This document shows, piece after piece, positions 54,107 through 63,528 of a stretch of DNA of 64,000 nucleotides (within the stretch, counting starts at the first letter, position 1; the number at the start of each line of letters is the position of its first letter). The translations under genes and the position numbers were made by a program. The stretch is from positions 1,083,648 through 1,147,647 of the forward strand of contig NZ_JAPLET010000022.1 in assembly GCF_026391055.1 (NCBI RefSeq), read 5' to 3'. The notes beneath the pieces are model-generated. The model ran no database searches. It was not told the origin of the DNA and worked only from the letters and a program-made list of their open reading frames with translations. The stretch is from Spirosoma sp. Its GTDB lineage: Bacteria; Bacteroidota; Bacteroidia; Cytophagales; Spirosomataceae.

Positions 54107-54775
54107 TTATTTTCCGGCATTCATTAATACGGCCTTCATCTGCTCAGCAACAAGCTGATTACCAGCCTCGTTCAGATGCACACGGTCGGTGGTAAGAACC
54201 CCTTTCTCTTTGTTTTCGGGGTTATTTTTAAGGTTGTAGTCCAGGAAGGCCTTACGTAAATCGACCAGCGGTAAGTTCTGGCGTTTGGCGAGGTCACGGA
54301 TCAACTGGCTGTACTGATTCAGATCCCCATCCTGCTGATTACTGAAGTCGGTTTTTTCACCGATGGTGGCTGGCGTACACAAGATGACGCGGGCATTGGC
54401 CGCTTTCAGCTTTTTGACCACTGCTTCATAAAATTTCATAAACTTATCAGGGTCTGTACCCGTACCATAGGAGGCTTTATGCCAAACGTCATTGACACCT
54501 ACCCAAACCACCACCACATCGGGCTGCTTCGCCAAGACATCTTCATCCATTCGAAGAAAGAGGTCATAAATCTTGTTACCACCGATCCCCGCGCCAATTA
54601 GTTCGAACTGGTCGGCAGGTATCATTTTACGAAGTCGGTCAATATAACCGCCAGGATTCACACCCGCCTGGGTGATGGAATCGCCAAAGAACACGACACG
54701 AGTGGGTTTGGCTGCGCTCATAGCCAACAGCCCCAGGGTTAACAAAAAAAGCAGAGGTTTTATCATTGTAGTCAT
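54107..54775 (-). CDS. SGNH/GDSL-type hydrolase (probable esterase)
   Basis: A 222-residue exported SGNH hydrolase. Blocks: GDSIT (nucleophile Ser33), AGIGGNKIYDL (block II Gly), WVGVNDVW (block III Asn) and TTDRVHLNEAGNQL (block V Asp and His). A signal peptide (MIKPLLFLLTLGLLAMSAA) indicates secretion. ATG 54775 is used; 54766 is nearly as likely. It may remove acetyl or other ester groups from the polysaccharide before lyase cleavage by its neighbour. Confidence 0.9.
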   Translation of the reverse strand: MTTMIKPLLFLLTLGLLAMSAAKPTRVVFFGDSITQAGVNPGGYIDRLRKMIPADQFELIGAGIGGNKIYDLFLRMDEDVLAKQPDVVVVWVGVNDVWHKASYGTGTDPDKFMKFYEAVVKKLKAANARVILCTPATIGEKTDFSNQQDGDLNQYSQLIRDLAKRQNLPLVDLRKAFLDYNLKNNPENKEKGVLTTDRVHLNEAGNQLVAEQMKAVLMNAGK

Positions 54776-55213
54776 ACTACATAAAGCAGCCAACGAATTA
54801 CCAATACTCACAACGACGGCGTTTCTGTTTATGAAATCATCAACCGGCGTTACCTGTATCTTGTGATATCCAGGTGATGGAAGCGTAAATTAGTTATCTA
54901 TATAAAAGTTATTATGATATGAATACCGTATATAAACAGCAAGCACTAAATCTAGGATTTATACACATTAATTCGTTTTTAATGTATTATAATTACCATA
55001 TTTAATATATTGCACACTTTCATTAAAAATAAGTTATTCAAAATAGATATAGATTCATTATTAACTCATAATTTCCCACAAAAATTACATCAGACCAGCT
55101 CCATATGCTATATATAAAACCATATTCATTAGCTGATTAACGTTTGTCAGTAGTTGATAATTTACCGTGCGTATTCCTACTATATCTGTAGAGTTTTCTT
55201 TTATTTAGCGTCA
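54776..55213. other. AT-rich divergent intergenic region (438 bp)
   Basis: Region between the SGNH gene and the glycosyltransferase gene. From about 54890 it is much richer in A/T than the rest of the window, in the same way as the following gene. No terminator, palindrome or convincing TAnnTTTG box pair could be assigned, although many TATA-like words occur. Confidence 0.6.
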
Positions 55214-56206
55214 ATGCAATACAAACTATATTTAATACTTGCTCATGACAAGCCTTTACAACTTCAGGCGTTGGTCAATAAATTAAACGATGACCGTTCT
55301 ATTTTCGTGATTCATATTGATAAGGACTCAACTATTAGCAGTTTTAAATCAATGATAAACGCGGAAAACGTTTATTTTCTTGAAGACAGACTATCATGTA
55401 TTTGGGGAAATATATCGATTGTACGAGCTACTTTATTACTAATTGAATTTGCCTTAAATCTAGGAAAAGATGGACACTTAATATTATTGTCTGGTGCCTG
55501 TATGCCTCTTGTATCAAACGCAGCCATAACAAGCTTCCTATCAGCTAATAAGAATGTAAATTTTATAGACATATATAAGGCTGAACAATTTTTAGATCCA
55601 GAGGAAAGCTCAAGACGGTTCTTTTCCTATACTACTCATTTCAGACCAAGATTAGCCGTCAGTATCAAGCCAATTCATTCCATTAGTTCGTTTCTTTATG
55701 AATTAAGACGAGTGGTGAAATTTGTGCTATTAGTTTTGACGGAAAAAAGATATACTGAATTAGTAAATCTGAAAGAGTTTACACAAAAACGAACGTCTTT
55801 TTTTTCGGAAAACTATGGAGGGAGCCAGTGGTGGGCATTTACACGTTCAACGGCTAAAGCAATTCTGGATCATACGAAAAATAATCCCGAACATTTAAAT
55901 CAATACACATTCACGCACGCTCCCGACGAGATCTTTTTCCAGACCTTGGTTATGAACTTACCAGAAGTCTTAAAAAAAGTAGCTTTCAAGCCTTCTCTTA
56001 CTTATGCAAACTGGTCGAGAAAAGGCGTTCATCTTCCCGTTACATTTAAACGGGAAGACTTAAACGAACTGGCTGAGGCAAAATCAGAAAATTATTTGTT
56101 TGCCCGAAAATTTGACATCGGAGTTGATGATTTTTTTATCACCGAATTACCAATAGTTGATCATAGTACAGAAACTATAATGTCAAAGCCTATTTCAGCA
56201 TCCTGA
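55214..56206 (+). CDS. GT14-like (branch-type) glycosyltransferase
   Basis: A 330-residue glycosyltransferase of the Branch family (core-2/I beta-1,6-GlcNAc transferase and xylosyltransferase type). Motifs: LYLILAHDKPLQLQALVNKL at the N-terminus, VIHIDKDS, HLILLSGACMPLVS, GSQWWAFTR and THAPDEIFFQTLV with the acidic catalytic residue region. ATG 55214 is used; the longer ORF has an odd N-terminus. It is strikingly AT-rich compared with its neighbours, which suggests recent acquisition. Acceptor unknown; it may add a sugar branch to the surface polysaccharide of the adjacent cluster. Confidence 0.85.
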   Translation: MQYKLYLILAHDKPLQLQALVNKLNDDRSIFVIHIDKDSTISSFKSMINAENVYFLEDRLSCIWGNISIVRATLLLIEFALNLGKDGHLILLSGACMPLVSNAAITSFLSANKNVNFIDIYKAEQFLDPEESSRRFFSYTTHFRPRLAVSIKPIHSISSFLYELRRVVKFVLLVLTEKRYTELVNLKEFTQKRTSFFSENYGGSQWWAFTRSTAKAILDHTKNNPEHLNQYTFTHAPDEIFFQTLVMNLPEVLKKVAFKPSLTYANWSRKGVHLPVTFKREDLNELAEAKSENYLFARKFDIGVDDFFITELPIVDHSTETIMSKPISAS

Positions 56207-56210
56207 CTGA

Positions 56211-57233
56211 TTAGTGTCCAATTGGACGGGTATTAGCTAGTTTTGGCGGGGGTACAATTGTCTGAATCGCCATTTTAGCATACAGTTTACAAACGCGCAA
56301 CACAATGCCAACATCTGTGTGCAGGTCCAGAATTCCTTTAACATAGGTTTCAACCTGTTTGTAATTACGGGTCCGATCCCATAATGCGCTTGCTTTACCT
56401 AATTCATAACCTGCCCAGATTCGGGTCGATTGGCGCGAAACTCTAGCTCTGTCGGCATCGGGCAAATGTTCACTTATTACCTTGGAAAGGAATTTTAAGT
56501 CACGAACCGTTTGTCCAGCCATTGTTTTAGCATTCGATATAGAGTCATTATGGACGCGGTATTCGGCTAGCACCTCCGGCGTATAGGCAACCGGATAATA
56601 GCGGGCAATGCGTACCCACATTTCCCAGTCTTCGCCGTAGGTCACGCCATAGAAAGACCCTAATTTCTCATATACAGATCGTCTTACCACCTTGCAGGCA
56701 TATTGAAGACACTGCTGTCTAGCAATAGTATAGAGCCAGTCGGGAATAACCCCTTCGGTCTCCATCACGGGATTTTGTTCGGAAAGCGGATTTCCGTTTT
56801 CATCGATGTGTATGAACCGGCTAAAAGCTGCACCTATTTCGGGATATTTCCTGAAGAGCTCATCCATTTTGCGGTAAAAGCCTGGTCGGGCCCGGTCATC
56901 ACCGTGCAGCAGATGCACCAGTTGCCCTTTTGCGCGGTTAATACATGTTTCAAAATTACGCAGACTACCTACATTTTGTGGCTGTCGATAATACAGAACA
57001 CGTCCCTGCCCAATACTGGCCACCAGTGCGGCTACATCAGCATCTGTGCTGGCATCGTCCACTACTTCAATCTGCATTTGGTCAGCACCGGGGTCCTGCG
57101 CCAGTACCGAGCTGAGCGTTTCGCGCAGGTAGTTCGAACAGTTGTAAACGGGTATCATTACCGACCAAAGCGGCCGGTTCATCTCTTCTGGTAATGAAGG
57201 TATTACGGGCGGGTGTTGCGGAATGCGGTCCAT
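56211..57233 (-). CDS. Family 2 glycosyltransferase
   Basis: A 340-residue GT2 enzyme (GT-A fold), cytoplasmic, last gene of the polysaccharide cluster. SVMIPVYNCSNYLRETLSSVL, then EVVDDASTD and LLHGDDRARPGFY (DXD-type site) are visible; the acidic residue in GEDWEMWVRI lies in the acceptor-side region. ATG 57233 is used over an upstream TTG. A 62-bp segment is identical to the partial paralogue at the right window edge. Sugar specificity unknown. Confidence 0.92.
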   Translation of the reverse strand: MDRIPQHPPVIPSLPEEMNRPLWSVMIPVYNCSNYLRETLSSVLAQDPGADQMQIEVVDDASTDADVAALVASIGQGRVLYYRQPQNVGSLRNFETCINRAKGQLVHLLHGDDRARPGFYRKMDELFRKYPEIGAAFSRFIHIDENGNPLSEQNPVMETEGVIPDWLYTIARQQCLQYACKVVRRSVYEKLGSFYGVTYGEDWEMWVRIARYYPVAYTPEVLAEYRVHNDSISNAKTMAGQTVRDLKFLSKVISEHLPDADRARVSRQSTRIWAGYELGKASALWDRTRNYKQVETYVKGILDLHTDVGIVLRVCKLYAKMAIQTIVPPPKLANTRPIGH

Positions 57234-57343
57234 TTTAAACGTTTTTTTAGTCAATGCATTGTTCCTGAGAAAGCAGTGTATACCGCTTCAGGTAGTATGT
57301 AATTGACGGAATGACACAGATATACGGTTATTATCGACTACGT

Positions 57344-58354
57344 TCAAGAGCGTGAGTACCACGCGTCGAGCTTCTTTCCAAACGTCGGCTTATCCCAGTT
57401 ACACACCTGGAAACGATTCAGCCTCAACGGGTTAGTTTGACTTGTTACAGCTCCCTCCTCGGTGGTTACCGCCGTCGAGAGCCCTTCTTCTCTGACAAGT
57501 GTCACACTCGTTTCATTGTAATTGCCGTACGGATAAGCGAACACCTTTACCGGGCTGCCCATCTGTTGGTGAAGGTATTGGTTACCCCCGCTGATTTCGG
57601 TGGCTTGCTCACGGGCAGGCCGTTCACCCAATGCCGGATGATTCATAGTATGTGAACCAATGGTAAATAGTGAGTTCGATGCTAACGCATGCAGGTGATC
57701 GGGCGTCATGCAACGCAGGGTGGCTGGTATTTCGTTTGGCAAGACGGCCCATTCTCTCAATCTGGCCATCTGTACTTGCTGCTCCTCTGCCGACATCGTC
57801 TTTAAACGCTGCCAGATCTTTTCGTATATAGAACACCGTTCAGTAGGTGTATTTACACAGGCTGCCCAGGTCTTTTGCTTCTCCCGGAGCAACGGAGTAA
57901 GTACGGTTTCGCTGCTCAGATCGGCGGTCAACAGCTCATTTCCGATTGGTATCTGCAACAGGTCTGGAAGTTTTGGCGCATCGACAAGTATTGTCTGTAA
58001 CTCATCCCACCAGAATGGAGCCTGACTTTCACAATGCCGGGTGGCGATGAAAAAGGTAGCAGGCACCTTATATTTTTCCAAAAGGGGTTTTGCCTGGACG
58101 AAGTTATCAATGTAGCCGTCATCGAAGGTCAGCACAACGCTCCGGTCCTTAACCGACCGGGCTGCTATATCCCGACGCAATTCCGGCAGCGAGATTGGGC
58201 GCCAATACTGACAGATTTCTGCCAGCTGCTGCTCAAAATTTTCAGCGCTAACGGCCAATTGCCACGGGTCGCACGGCAAGGTGTCTACCCGGTGATACAT
58301 CAGAATCAGCGCCTTACTTGCCGACGTCCGATTGAAGAACTTATGCCACCACAT
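57344..58354 (-). CDS. Polysaccharide deacetylase family protein
   Basis: A 336-residue NodB-homology carbohydrate esterase (CE4-like). Motif 1 is VVLTFDDGYIDN (catalytic and metal Asp), motif 2 IGSHTMNHPAL (metal His residues), and later FAYPYGNYNE. It could deacetylate an N-acetyl sugar in the growing polysaccharide. No signal peptide is seen, so it may act in the cytoplasm or at the membrane. ATG 58354 is used (TTG at 58363 would overlap the previous gene by 4 bp). Confidence 0.9.
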   Translation of the reverse strand: MWWHKFFNRTSASKALILMYHRVDTLPCDPWQLAVSAENFEQQLAEICQYWRPISLPELRRDIAARSVKDRSVVLTFDDGYIDNFVQAKPLLEKYKVPATFFIATRHCESQAPFWWDELQTILVDAPKLPDLLQIPIGNELLTADLSSETVLTPLLREKQKTWAACVNTPTERCSIYEKIWQRLKTMSAEEQQVQMARLREWAVLPNEIPATLRCMTPDHLHALASNSLFTIGSHTMNHPALGERPAREQATEISGGNQYLHQQMGSPVKVFAYPYGNYNETSVTLVREEGLSTAVTTEEGAVTSQTNPLRLNRFQVCNWDKPTFGKKLDAWYSRS

Positions 58355-58359
58355 CCTGA

Positions 58360-59124
58360 TCAAGAGATATGCGATTTAATAGCCTTCACTGTAATAATTA
58401 CCGGATAGTTGGGGTCTTTTGCCGCCAATTGCTCCTTGGTCAGTTCGGATACGCCCACCCCATACAGGAAACTCGTAGCGACGAAAACATTTCCATGCTG
58501 CTCAATCTCAACGGATTGCTCTGAAAAAACTTCGCCCATCATCCGACGCATTGACGTGGCCGTAAATGACCAGAACCACGTACTTTGCCATTCATCACTG
58601 GCTATTTGCGAAATTCCAGGCGAGGTAAGCAGCAATACGCCACCGGGCTTCAGGATTCGTTCGCAGGTTTTCAGCGCATCTTTCGCATTATAAATCAAAT
58701 GCAGCGTTTGCGTCAGCACGATGCAGTCGAAACTATTGTCCGGAATATGCGGTGCATCGCTCAGATCGCCCACAATCGTTGCTACAGGGTTGTTGCTATG
58801 AATATGCAGGACATCGCTCTTCGTAACCTGCTTGCCGCCAAAGCGGAGTGTGTATTCATTATCCCCGATCTCAAGTACCCTTCCCTGTATACAACCGGCC
58901 TTCTGCTGAAGGAAATTTTCGATATAATACCGGTCTACCGGTCCGCCCCGATCATACCCGAATTGAGTACTGAATGGCGTTGTGCGGTTAAAATCGCCAA
59001 ACTTAACCTGCCCAACTGGTGGCGTAAATGCTTTGTATACCCCTAGCTCCTTCAACCAGCGTAAAGCAAAAGCAGGGGCATTTTTTTTAATAAACGTTTT
59101 GATAGGCTTGCCGTTAAATGTCAA
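58360..59124 (-). CDS. SAM-dependent methyltransferase (class I)
   Basis: A 254-residue class I methyltransferase. The SAM site is GRVLEIGDNEYTLRFGG, with motif II-like DLSDAPHIPDNSFDCIVLTQTLHLIYN and the post-motif LKPGGVLLLTSPG. It may methylate the glycan or a lipid carrier; the target is not known. No ATG exists near the N-terminus, so translation probably begins at the TTG at 59124. That codon is in frame with, and ten codons after, the TAG stop of the preceding glycosyltransferase gene. Confidence 0.88.
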   Translation of the reverse strand: MTFNGKPIKTFIKKNAPAFALRWLKELGVYKAFTPPVGQVKFGDFNRTTPFSTQFGYDRGGPVDRYYIENFLQQKAGCIQGRVLEIGDNEYTLRFGGKQVTKSDVLHIHSNNPVATIVGDLSDAPHIPDNSFDCIVLTQTLHLIYNAKDALKTCERILKPGGVLLLTSPGISQIASDEWQSTWFWSFTATSMRRMMGEVFSEQSVEIEQHGNVFVATSFLYGVGVSELTKEQLAAKDPNYPVIITVKAIKSHIS

Positions 59125-59151
59125 ACAAAAACAAACAATACTCGTACTTCC

Positions 59152-60021
59152 CTAAGGCGTTTCCGGTAAACGGTCAACCTGACTTTCGTAGTAATCTTTC
59201 CAAATCTGCTGCCCCCGCTGGTAAGCCTCTCTTTCCGATTCATCTTTCAGCAGTTCCTGTTGCCGTCCCAGCACAGTCAATACAGCAGCGAGCATCCTGG
59301 TATTACTGGCCGACATACTTTTGGGTAGTATCCGGTAAGCCGCCACTTTATTCGTGTGGTGAAGTACGGGGTAGGTTCGGGCTAGCCTAAAGTACATATC
59401 ATAATCCTCGCAGGCTTTCAGGGATGTATCAAAGGTATAAGAGTCAAGAACGGTACGTCGATACATCACCGTTGCGTGCATACCAATGTAATTACCCTCC
59501 AGAAGCCGGAGGTAGTGATTGGTGTCAACGAACTGGGCTTCGGACGAAATAAGTTGCTTGTTTATCGTGACCTTATCGTGACCGCCCGACACAAAAGCAG
59601 CGGCCGGGTTCTTTATCATCAGGCGCAAACCGGTATCAATACAAGCTGGATACAGCCAGTCGTCGGCATCCAGGAAGATTAAAAAATCCCCCCGACTGGC
59701 CTTGATACCGGTGTTGCGGGCCGCAGACAATCCCTGATTCTCCTGATAGACGTACTGAACGTTTCGGTACCGGGCCGACACCTCACGGGTGTTATCCGTC
59801 GACCCATCGTCTACAACAATAATCTCAATGGGATCTACCATTTGGGCCAGCCTACTAGCAGGCGACCATGTTTGCTGAAGGACGCTGTCGATCGCATCGG
59901 CCAGAAACTGCCCGTGGTTGTAGCAGGTAATGACTACTGTAACCAAAGGAGGCTTTCCTGTTAGCGTGTTATAAATGCGTTGCCCCCATCGGAAAAGACG
60001 AGCTAAATACGATTTGACCAT
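59152..60021 (-). CDS. Family 2 glycosyltransferase
   Basis: A 289-residue GT2 enzyme. The GT-A motifs are VTVVITCYNHGQFLADAIDSVLQ, IIVVDDGSTDNTREV, NQGLSAARNTGIKAS and FLIFLDADDWLYP (DXD); acceptor-side CEDYDMYFRLA follows. It ends in TAG at 59154, in frame with the following methyltransferase. It starts three bp after the upstream GT2 gene. Sugar donor unknown. Confidence 0.95.
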   Translation of the reverse strand: MVKSYLARLFRWGQRIYNTLTGKPPLVTVVITCYNHGQFLADAIDSVLQQTWSPASRLAQMVDPIEIIVVDDGSTDNTREVSARYRNVQYVYQENQGLSAARNTGIKASRGDFLIFLDADDWLYPACIDTGLRLMIKNPAAAFVSGGHDKVTINKQLISSEAQFVDTNHYLRLLEGNYIGMHATVMYRRTVLDSYTFDTSLKACEDYDMYFRLARTYPVLHHTNKVAAYRILPKSMSASNTRMLAAVLTVLGRQQELLKDESEREAYQRGQQIWKDYYESQVDRLPETP

Positions 60022-60024
60022 ACG

Positions 60025-61290
60025 CTATACGTTCGGTTGAGACGGACGATTACGATTTTTGAGATAAAAAAGCACACCAGACAAAGCCCCTCTTATTTCC
60101 ATACCTATGGTCTGATGGCGGAAGCCATAGGCGGGAAACCCCGCTTTAAGGTAATGCAGGTAATAAAGTGGCAGGCTTTTAAATACGTGTCGGCGGTACC
60201 CTGCCGAGGGATGATAGGCCTGCTGAATAAGAGCGGCTGCGGTATGTCCGCGCATATAGCTAAACAGCTGTTTTTTCAGCGCAGGCAGCTCCTGCCGGTG
60301 TTTATGAAACACAACAGCTCTTGGGTTGTAATGCACCGAGTAGCCATGCGTCAGTATCCGGAACCACATTTCCGAGTCGCCATTGCAGCCAGCAGCACCA
60401 ACATCGAGCCGCTCGTCGAAATACCCGGTTGTTGCGAACAGATCCCGCCGGAAAGCCATGTTGGCTCCCGCTCCGATTTCCCAGATGGGTGGCCCCGCCG
60501 AGAGCGTATGGTCGAGGTAAGCGGCATCGTAGGTTTTATCAACATAACCCCGGTTAAAGCTCCAGTGCTTTTCGAAAATCAGCTGTGCTTCAGTGTTTAG
60601 CTCGGCGGCAATCACCAGCCCGGTCATGGCGGCAACGTTCGTATCCTGAAAGGTTTTCCAGATGTGGTACGCCCAGTGTGCGTGCACCTGCACATCGTCG
60701 TCGACATACGCCATAACAGGCATTGTCGCCATCCGAATCCCCGAATTACGTGCAATATCAAGCCCTGGACGAGGTTCATGGCAGTATATAACATCCGGAA
60801 ACTTCTCCACAACACGCGCGGTACTGTTGTCTGTCGGGGCATTATCGACAACAACAATCTCGGCTGGCTTGCACGGCAGATCTTTTAACGCCTGAAGGGC
60901 AATCTGCAAATCGGCTGCCCGATTTCGGGTGCAGATCACTACCGAGATCGGCACTTCGGCAGGCAGCGACTCCAGGTCGTAGGTGCTTAATGTGGTCGAA
61001 AGGGCTTCCTGTACATTGGCTGGCCGGGTAGCAGCCATTCCATTGGTCAGGGCATTCTCTGCTTGTGATGCCCGGTAAGCCCGCAGGGTGGGCTCTATGG
61101 CCTGCCAGCCTTTCTCGGCTAACTCAGCAGCTGTTACCCGTTCACCCGGCTCAACGAACAAATGCCCAAGGGGTATTTGCCGCCACCAGAACACCAGATA
61201 CCACCCCGTTTCATTGGTTGGTACTGGGGGTAAGTCCATTGATTCGGCAAGTTGGATGTGTCTGATCTGATACACAAATGATTGCTTCAT
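60025..61290 (-). CDS. Family 2 glycosyltransferase with N-terminal extension
   Basis: A 421-residue GT2 protein. The catalytic domain starts near residue 130 with ISVVICTRNRAADLQIALQAL, then EIVVVDNAPTDNST, RPGLDIARNSGIRMATMPVMAYVDDDVQVH (DDD site), and CNGDSEMWFRIL. The first ~120 residues form an additional domain seen in some cell-surface GT2 proteins (function unknown). Its start overlaps the ABC ATPase stop by 4 bp (ATGA), which indicates translational coupling. Confidence 0.93.
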   Translation of the reverse strand: MKQSFVYQIRHIQLAESMDLPPVPTNETGWYLVFWWRQIPLGHLFVEPGERVTAAELAEKGWQAIEPTLRAYRASQAENALTNGMAATRPANVQEALSTTLSTYDLESLPAEVPISVVICTRNRAADLQIALQALKDLPCKPAEIVVVDNAPTDNSTARVVEKFPDVIYCHEPRPGLDIARNSGIRMATMPVMAYVDDDVQVHAHWAYHIWKTFQDTNVAAMTGLVIAAELNTEAQLIFEKHWSFNRGYVDKTYDAAYLDHTLSAGPPIWEIGAGANMAFRRDLFATTGYFDERLDVGAAGCNGDSEMWFRILTHGYSVHYNPRAVVFHKHRQELPALKKQLFSYMRGHTAAALIQQAYHPSAGYRRHVFKSLPLYYLHYLKAGFPAYGFRHQTIGMEIRGALSGVLFYLKNRNRPSQPNV

Positions 61291-62582
61291 AGAGAAAGGC
61301 TAAGCGGCTGGTTTTCGGGCTTATGCATCAGTGTCAACGGGAACTTTGGTCGAACGGACCCCCACCATTTACCGGTGAAATTCATTCCATCTCCCCGGAA
61401 ATCTTCGACATCGAACGACAGGCAATTCTGATAGTCGAAGTAATCTTCCCATGAATTTCGGTAGGCGATCAGCGAAATCGAATAGGACCCATCATTTAAG
61501 AAATTTCCGGGAATTTCGCACGTGGCCTCCACCAACCCCCGTTTGCAGTCGGTAAAGGGGGTCATGATGTCGAAAACGCATTCGCCCGTCTGATTCATCA
61601 GTTGAAAACCCATCAGTAAACGGAGCTCGTCCTGACAGACCCAGAAATTGAATTTCAGGGTTAAAGGCGTACGCACATCGACCAGCGCATTTTCCGTTTC
61701 TTTTTGCGGGACCAGTTCAACCGATTTAAGCCGAATCCAGTGATTCCCGGGGGCCTCCTCGGGCGTCTGCCAAACCTGACTCAACTGATTGGTCTGCGAC
61801 TGATTGCTATACTGGTTCAAGATCGACTGTATGGGTCCGCTGGCAACTACCTGCCCTTTTTTCAACCACAAAATATGCTTACATAGCTGACTGACAGCCT
61901 GCATATTGTGACTTACAAAGAGAATTGTCCGTCCTTCGGTGCGGGTAAATTCCTGCATTTTGGCAAGGCACTTTTTTTGAAATTCGGCATCCCCCACGGC
62001 CAGCACTTCATCTACGATCAGGATATCAGAATCCAGATGGGCAGCTACCGCAAATGCCAGACGCACGTACATGCCCGACGAATAGCGTTTGACGGGTGTG
62101 TCCACGAACTGGCCAATACCGGAGAACTCGACGATTTCGTCGAACCGGCGCCGGATTTCATGTCGCTTCATTCCCAGCACGTAGCCGCTCAGGTAGATAT
62201 TCTCGCGCCCCGATAAGTCCTGGTGAAATCCAGTCCCAACCTCCAGCATACTGCTTAGTCGGCCTCGTCCCCGAACGGTGCCGTGCGTTGGCCGAATAAT
62301 CCGCGAAATAACTTTAAGAAGCGTTGACTTTCCGGAGCCATTGCCACCAACGATACCCCAAACGTCTCCTTCCACAACATCCAGGTTTACCTTACGCAAC
62401 GCCCAGATATGCGATGCCTGCGACTCATTTTCAACAGTCGAGTTCAGGCCGAACGGATCGTCCTGATTACGGACAGAAGTTGACCACCAGCGGTGGAGGT
62501 CTCTTTTAAATGAACCCGTACCAATTGTCCCTAACTGATACAGTTTCGATATATTATCGACTTGGATTGCGAGCTTGGTCAT
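61287..62582 (-). CDS. wzt: Polysaccharide ABC exporter ATPase (Wzt-type)
   Basis: A 431-residue ATPase of the O-antigen/teichoic-acid export family. Walker A is GGNGSGKST (79-87), the signature is RYSSGMYVRLAFAVAA, Walker B is ILIVDEVLAVGD, and the H-loop is FVSHNM. Residues from about 275 form a C-terminal beta domain like that of E. coli O8/O9a Wzt, which binds the glycan end and selects the exported polymer. It pairs with the permease gene 10 bp upstream. Confidence 0.96.
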   Translation of the reverse strand: MTKLAIQVDNISKLYQLGTIGTGSFKRDLHRWWSTSVRNQDDPFGLNSTVENESQASHIWALRKVNLDVVEGDVWGIVGGNGSGKSTLLKVISRIIRPTHGTVRGRGRLSSMLEVGTGFHQDLSGRENIYLSGYVLGMKRHEIRRRFDEIVEFSGIGQFVDTPVKRYSSGMYVRLAFAVAAHLDSDILIVDEVLAVGDAEFQKKCLAKMQEFTRTEGRTILFVSHNMQAVSQLCKHILWLKKGQVVASGPIQSILNQYSNQSQTNQLSQVWQTPEEAPGNHWIRLKSVELVPQKETENALVDVRTPLTLKFNFWVCQDELRLLMGFQLMNQTGECVFDIMTPFTDCKRGLVEATCEIPGNFLNDGSYSISLIAYRNSWEDYFDYQNCLSFDVEDFRGDGMNFTGKWWGSVRPKFPLTLMHKPENQPLSLSL

Positions 62583-62592
62583 GAATTCGTTT

Positions 62593-63453
62593 TTAAAGGA
62601 TATCCATCAGAGCATCCTTCTGCTTGTTAAAGAGAAACAACCCAACCAATAAACAGGCTACGGTACAGACCAGACTATATACCAGTTGAGCACTCGTGAA
62701 CGTACCCTCTCCCAGCAAACCATATCGAAACAATTCAAACATGGGTGTCATTGGATTGATAGCCAGAATCCACCGTACCTTCACCGGTATAATATCCATA
62801 GGATAAATGACGGGGGTTACGTACATCATTATACGCATCAGTATCGGCACCACATTCATTAAATCGCGGTATTTGGCCGTTATGACCGAGAAGATCAAGC
62901 CACCGGCCAGCCCCAGTAAAGCCACGACGATCAGAATTCCGGGCAGAGCAAATGCCCAAGCATTTAAATGTATGGTTACATCGGTTCGGAAAGAATAAAA
63001 AATCAAAAACGCAGCCAGCAAAGCCAATTGAACAAGCAATCGCATGAGTTGGGCACTTACAAAGGCAAAGGGCATCACCAACCGGGGAAAGTACACTTTA
63101 CTGAATAGATCAGCGTTGGTTGTGAAAGTTGTTGAGGTTCCGGTAAATACATCGTTGAAGAGGCCCCACAGTATCGTTCCTGTCAGGTAAAACAAGACGG
63201 GCGGCACCGTTCCGGTTGAGATACCGACAAGTTTACTAAAAACCAGCACATACGTGAATACCGTAAGAAGTGGTTGCAACAGGGTCCAGACAGGGCCAAG
63301 CAAGGTTTGCTGATAGCTTAGGAGGAAATCCCGCCTTACCAGCCGGGCTAATAGATTTCGATATGTCCAAACCTCACGTAAATCCAACTGCCACCACCGG
63401 GTATTGTTGGTTATCTGCCAGTCCCATTCAGACTGCTTATCTGTTCTATTCAT
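62593..63453 (-). CDS. wzm: Polysaccharide ABC exporter permease (Wzm-type)
   Basis: A 286-residue ABC-2-type permease with six membrane helices. The N-terminal stretch (RNLLARLVRRDFLLSYQQTLLGPVWTLLQPLL) is the conserved entry region of Wzm/TagG permeases, and MYVTPVIYPMDIIP precedes the C-terminal helices. It forms the inner-membrane channel for the lipid-linked polysaccharide together with the ATPase. No promoter is evident in the short upstream gap. Confidence 0.95.
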   Translation of the reverse strand: MNRTDKQSEWDWQITNNTRWWQLDLREVWTYRNLLARLVRRDFLLSYQQTLLGPVWTLLQPLLTVFTYVLVFSKLVGISTGTVPPVLFYLTGTILWGLFNDVFTGTSTTFTTNADLFSKVYFPRLVMPFAFVSAQLMRLLVQLALLAAFLIFYSFRTDVTIHLNAWAFALPGILIVVALLGLAGGLIFSVITAKYRDLMNVVPILMRIMMYVTPVIYPMDIIPVKVRWILAINPMTPMFELFRYGLLGEGTFTSAQLVYSLVCTVACLLVGLFLFNKQKDALMDIL

Positions 63454-63528
63454 ACTATCTTTATAATAGATAATCCAGTATTCGGCTTCTACGATGGTTT
63501 TGTCTGTAAACTAACCTAAAAGTGTGTT

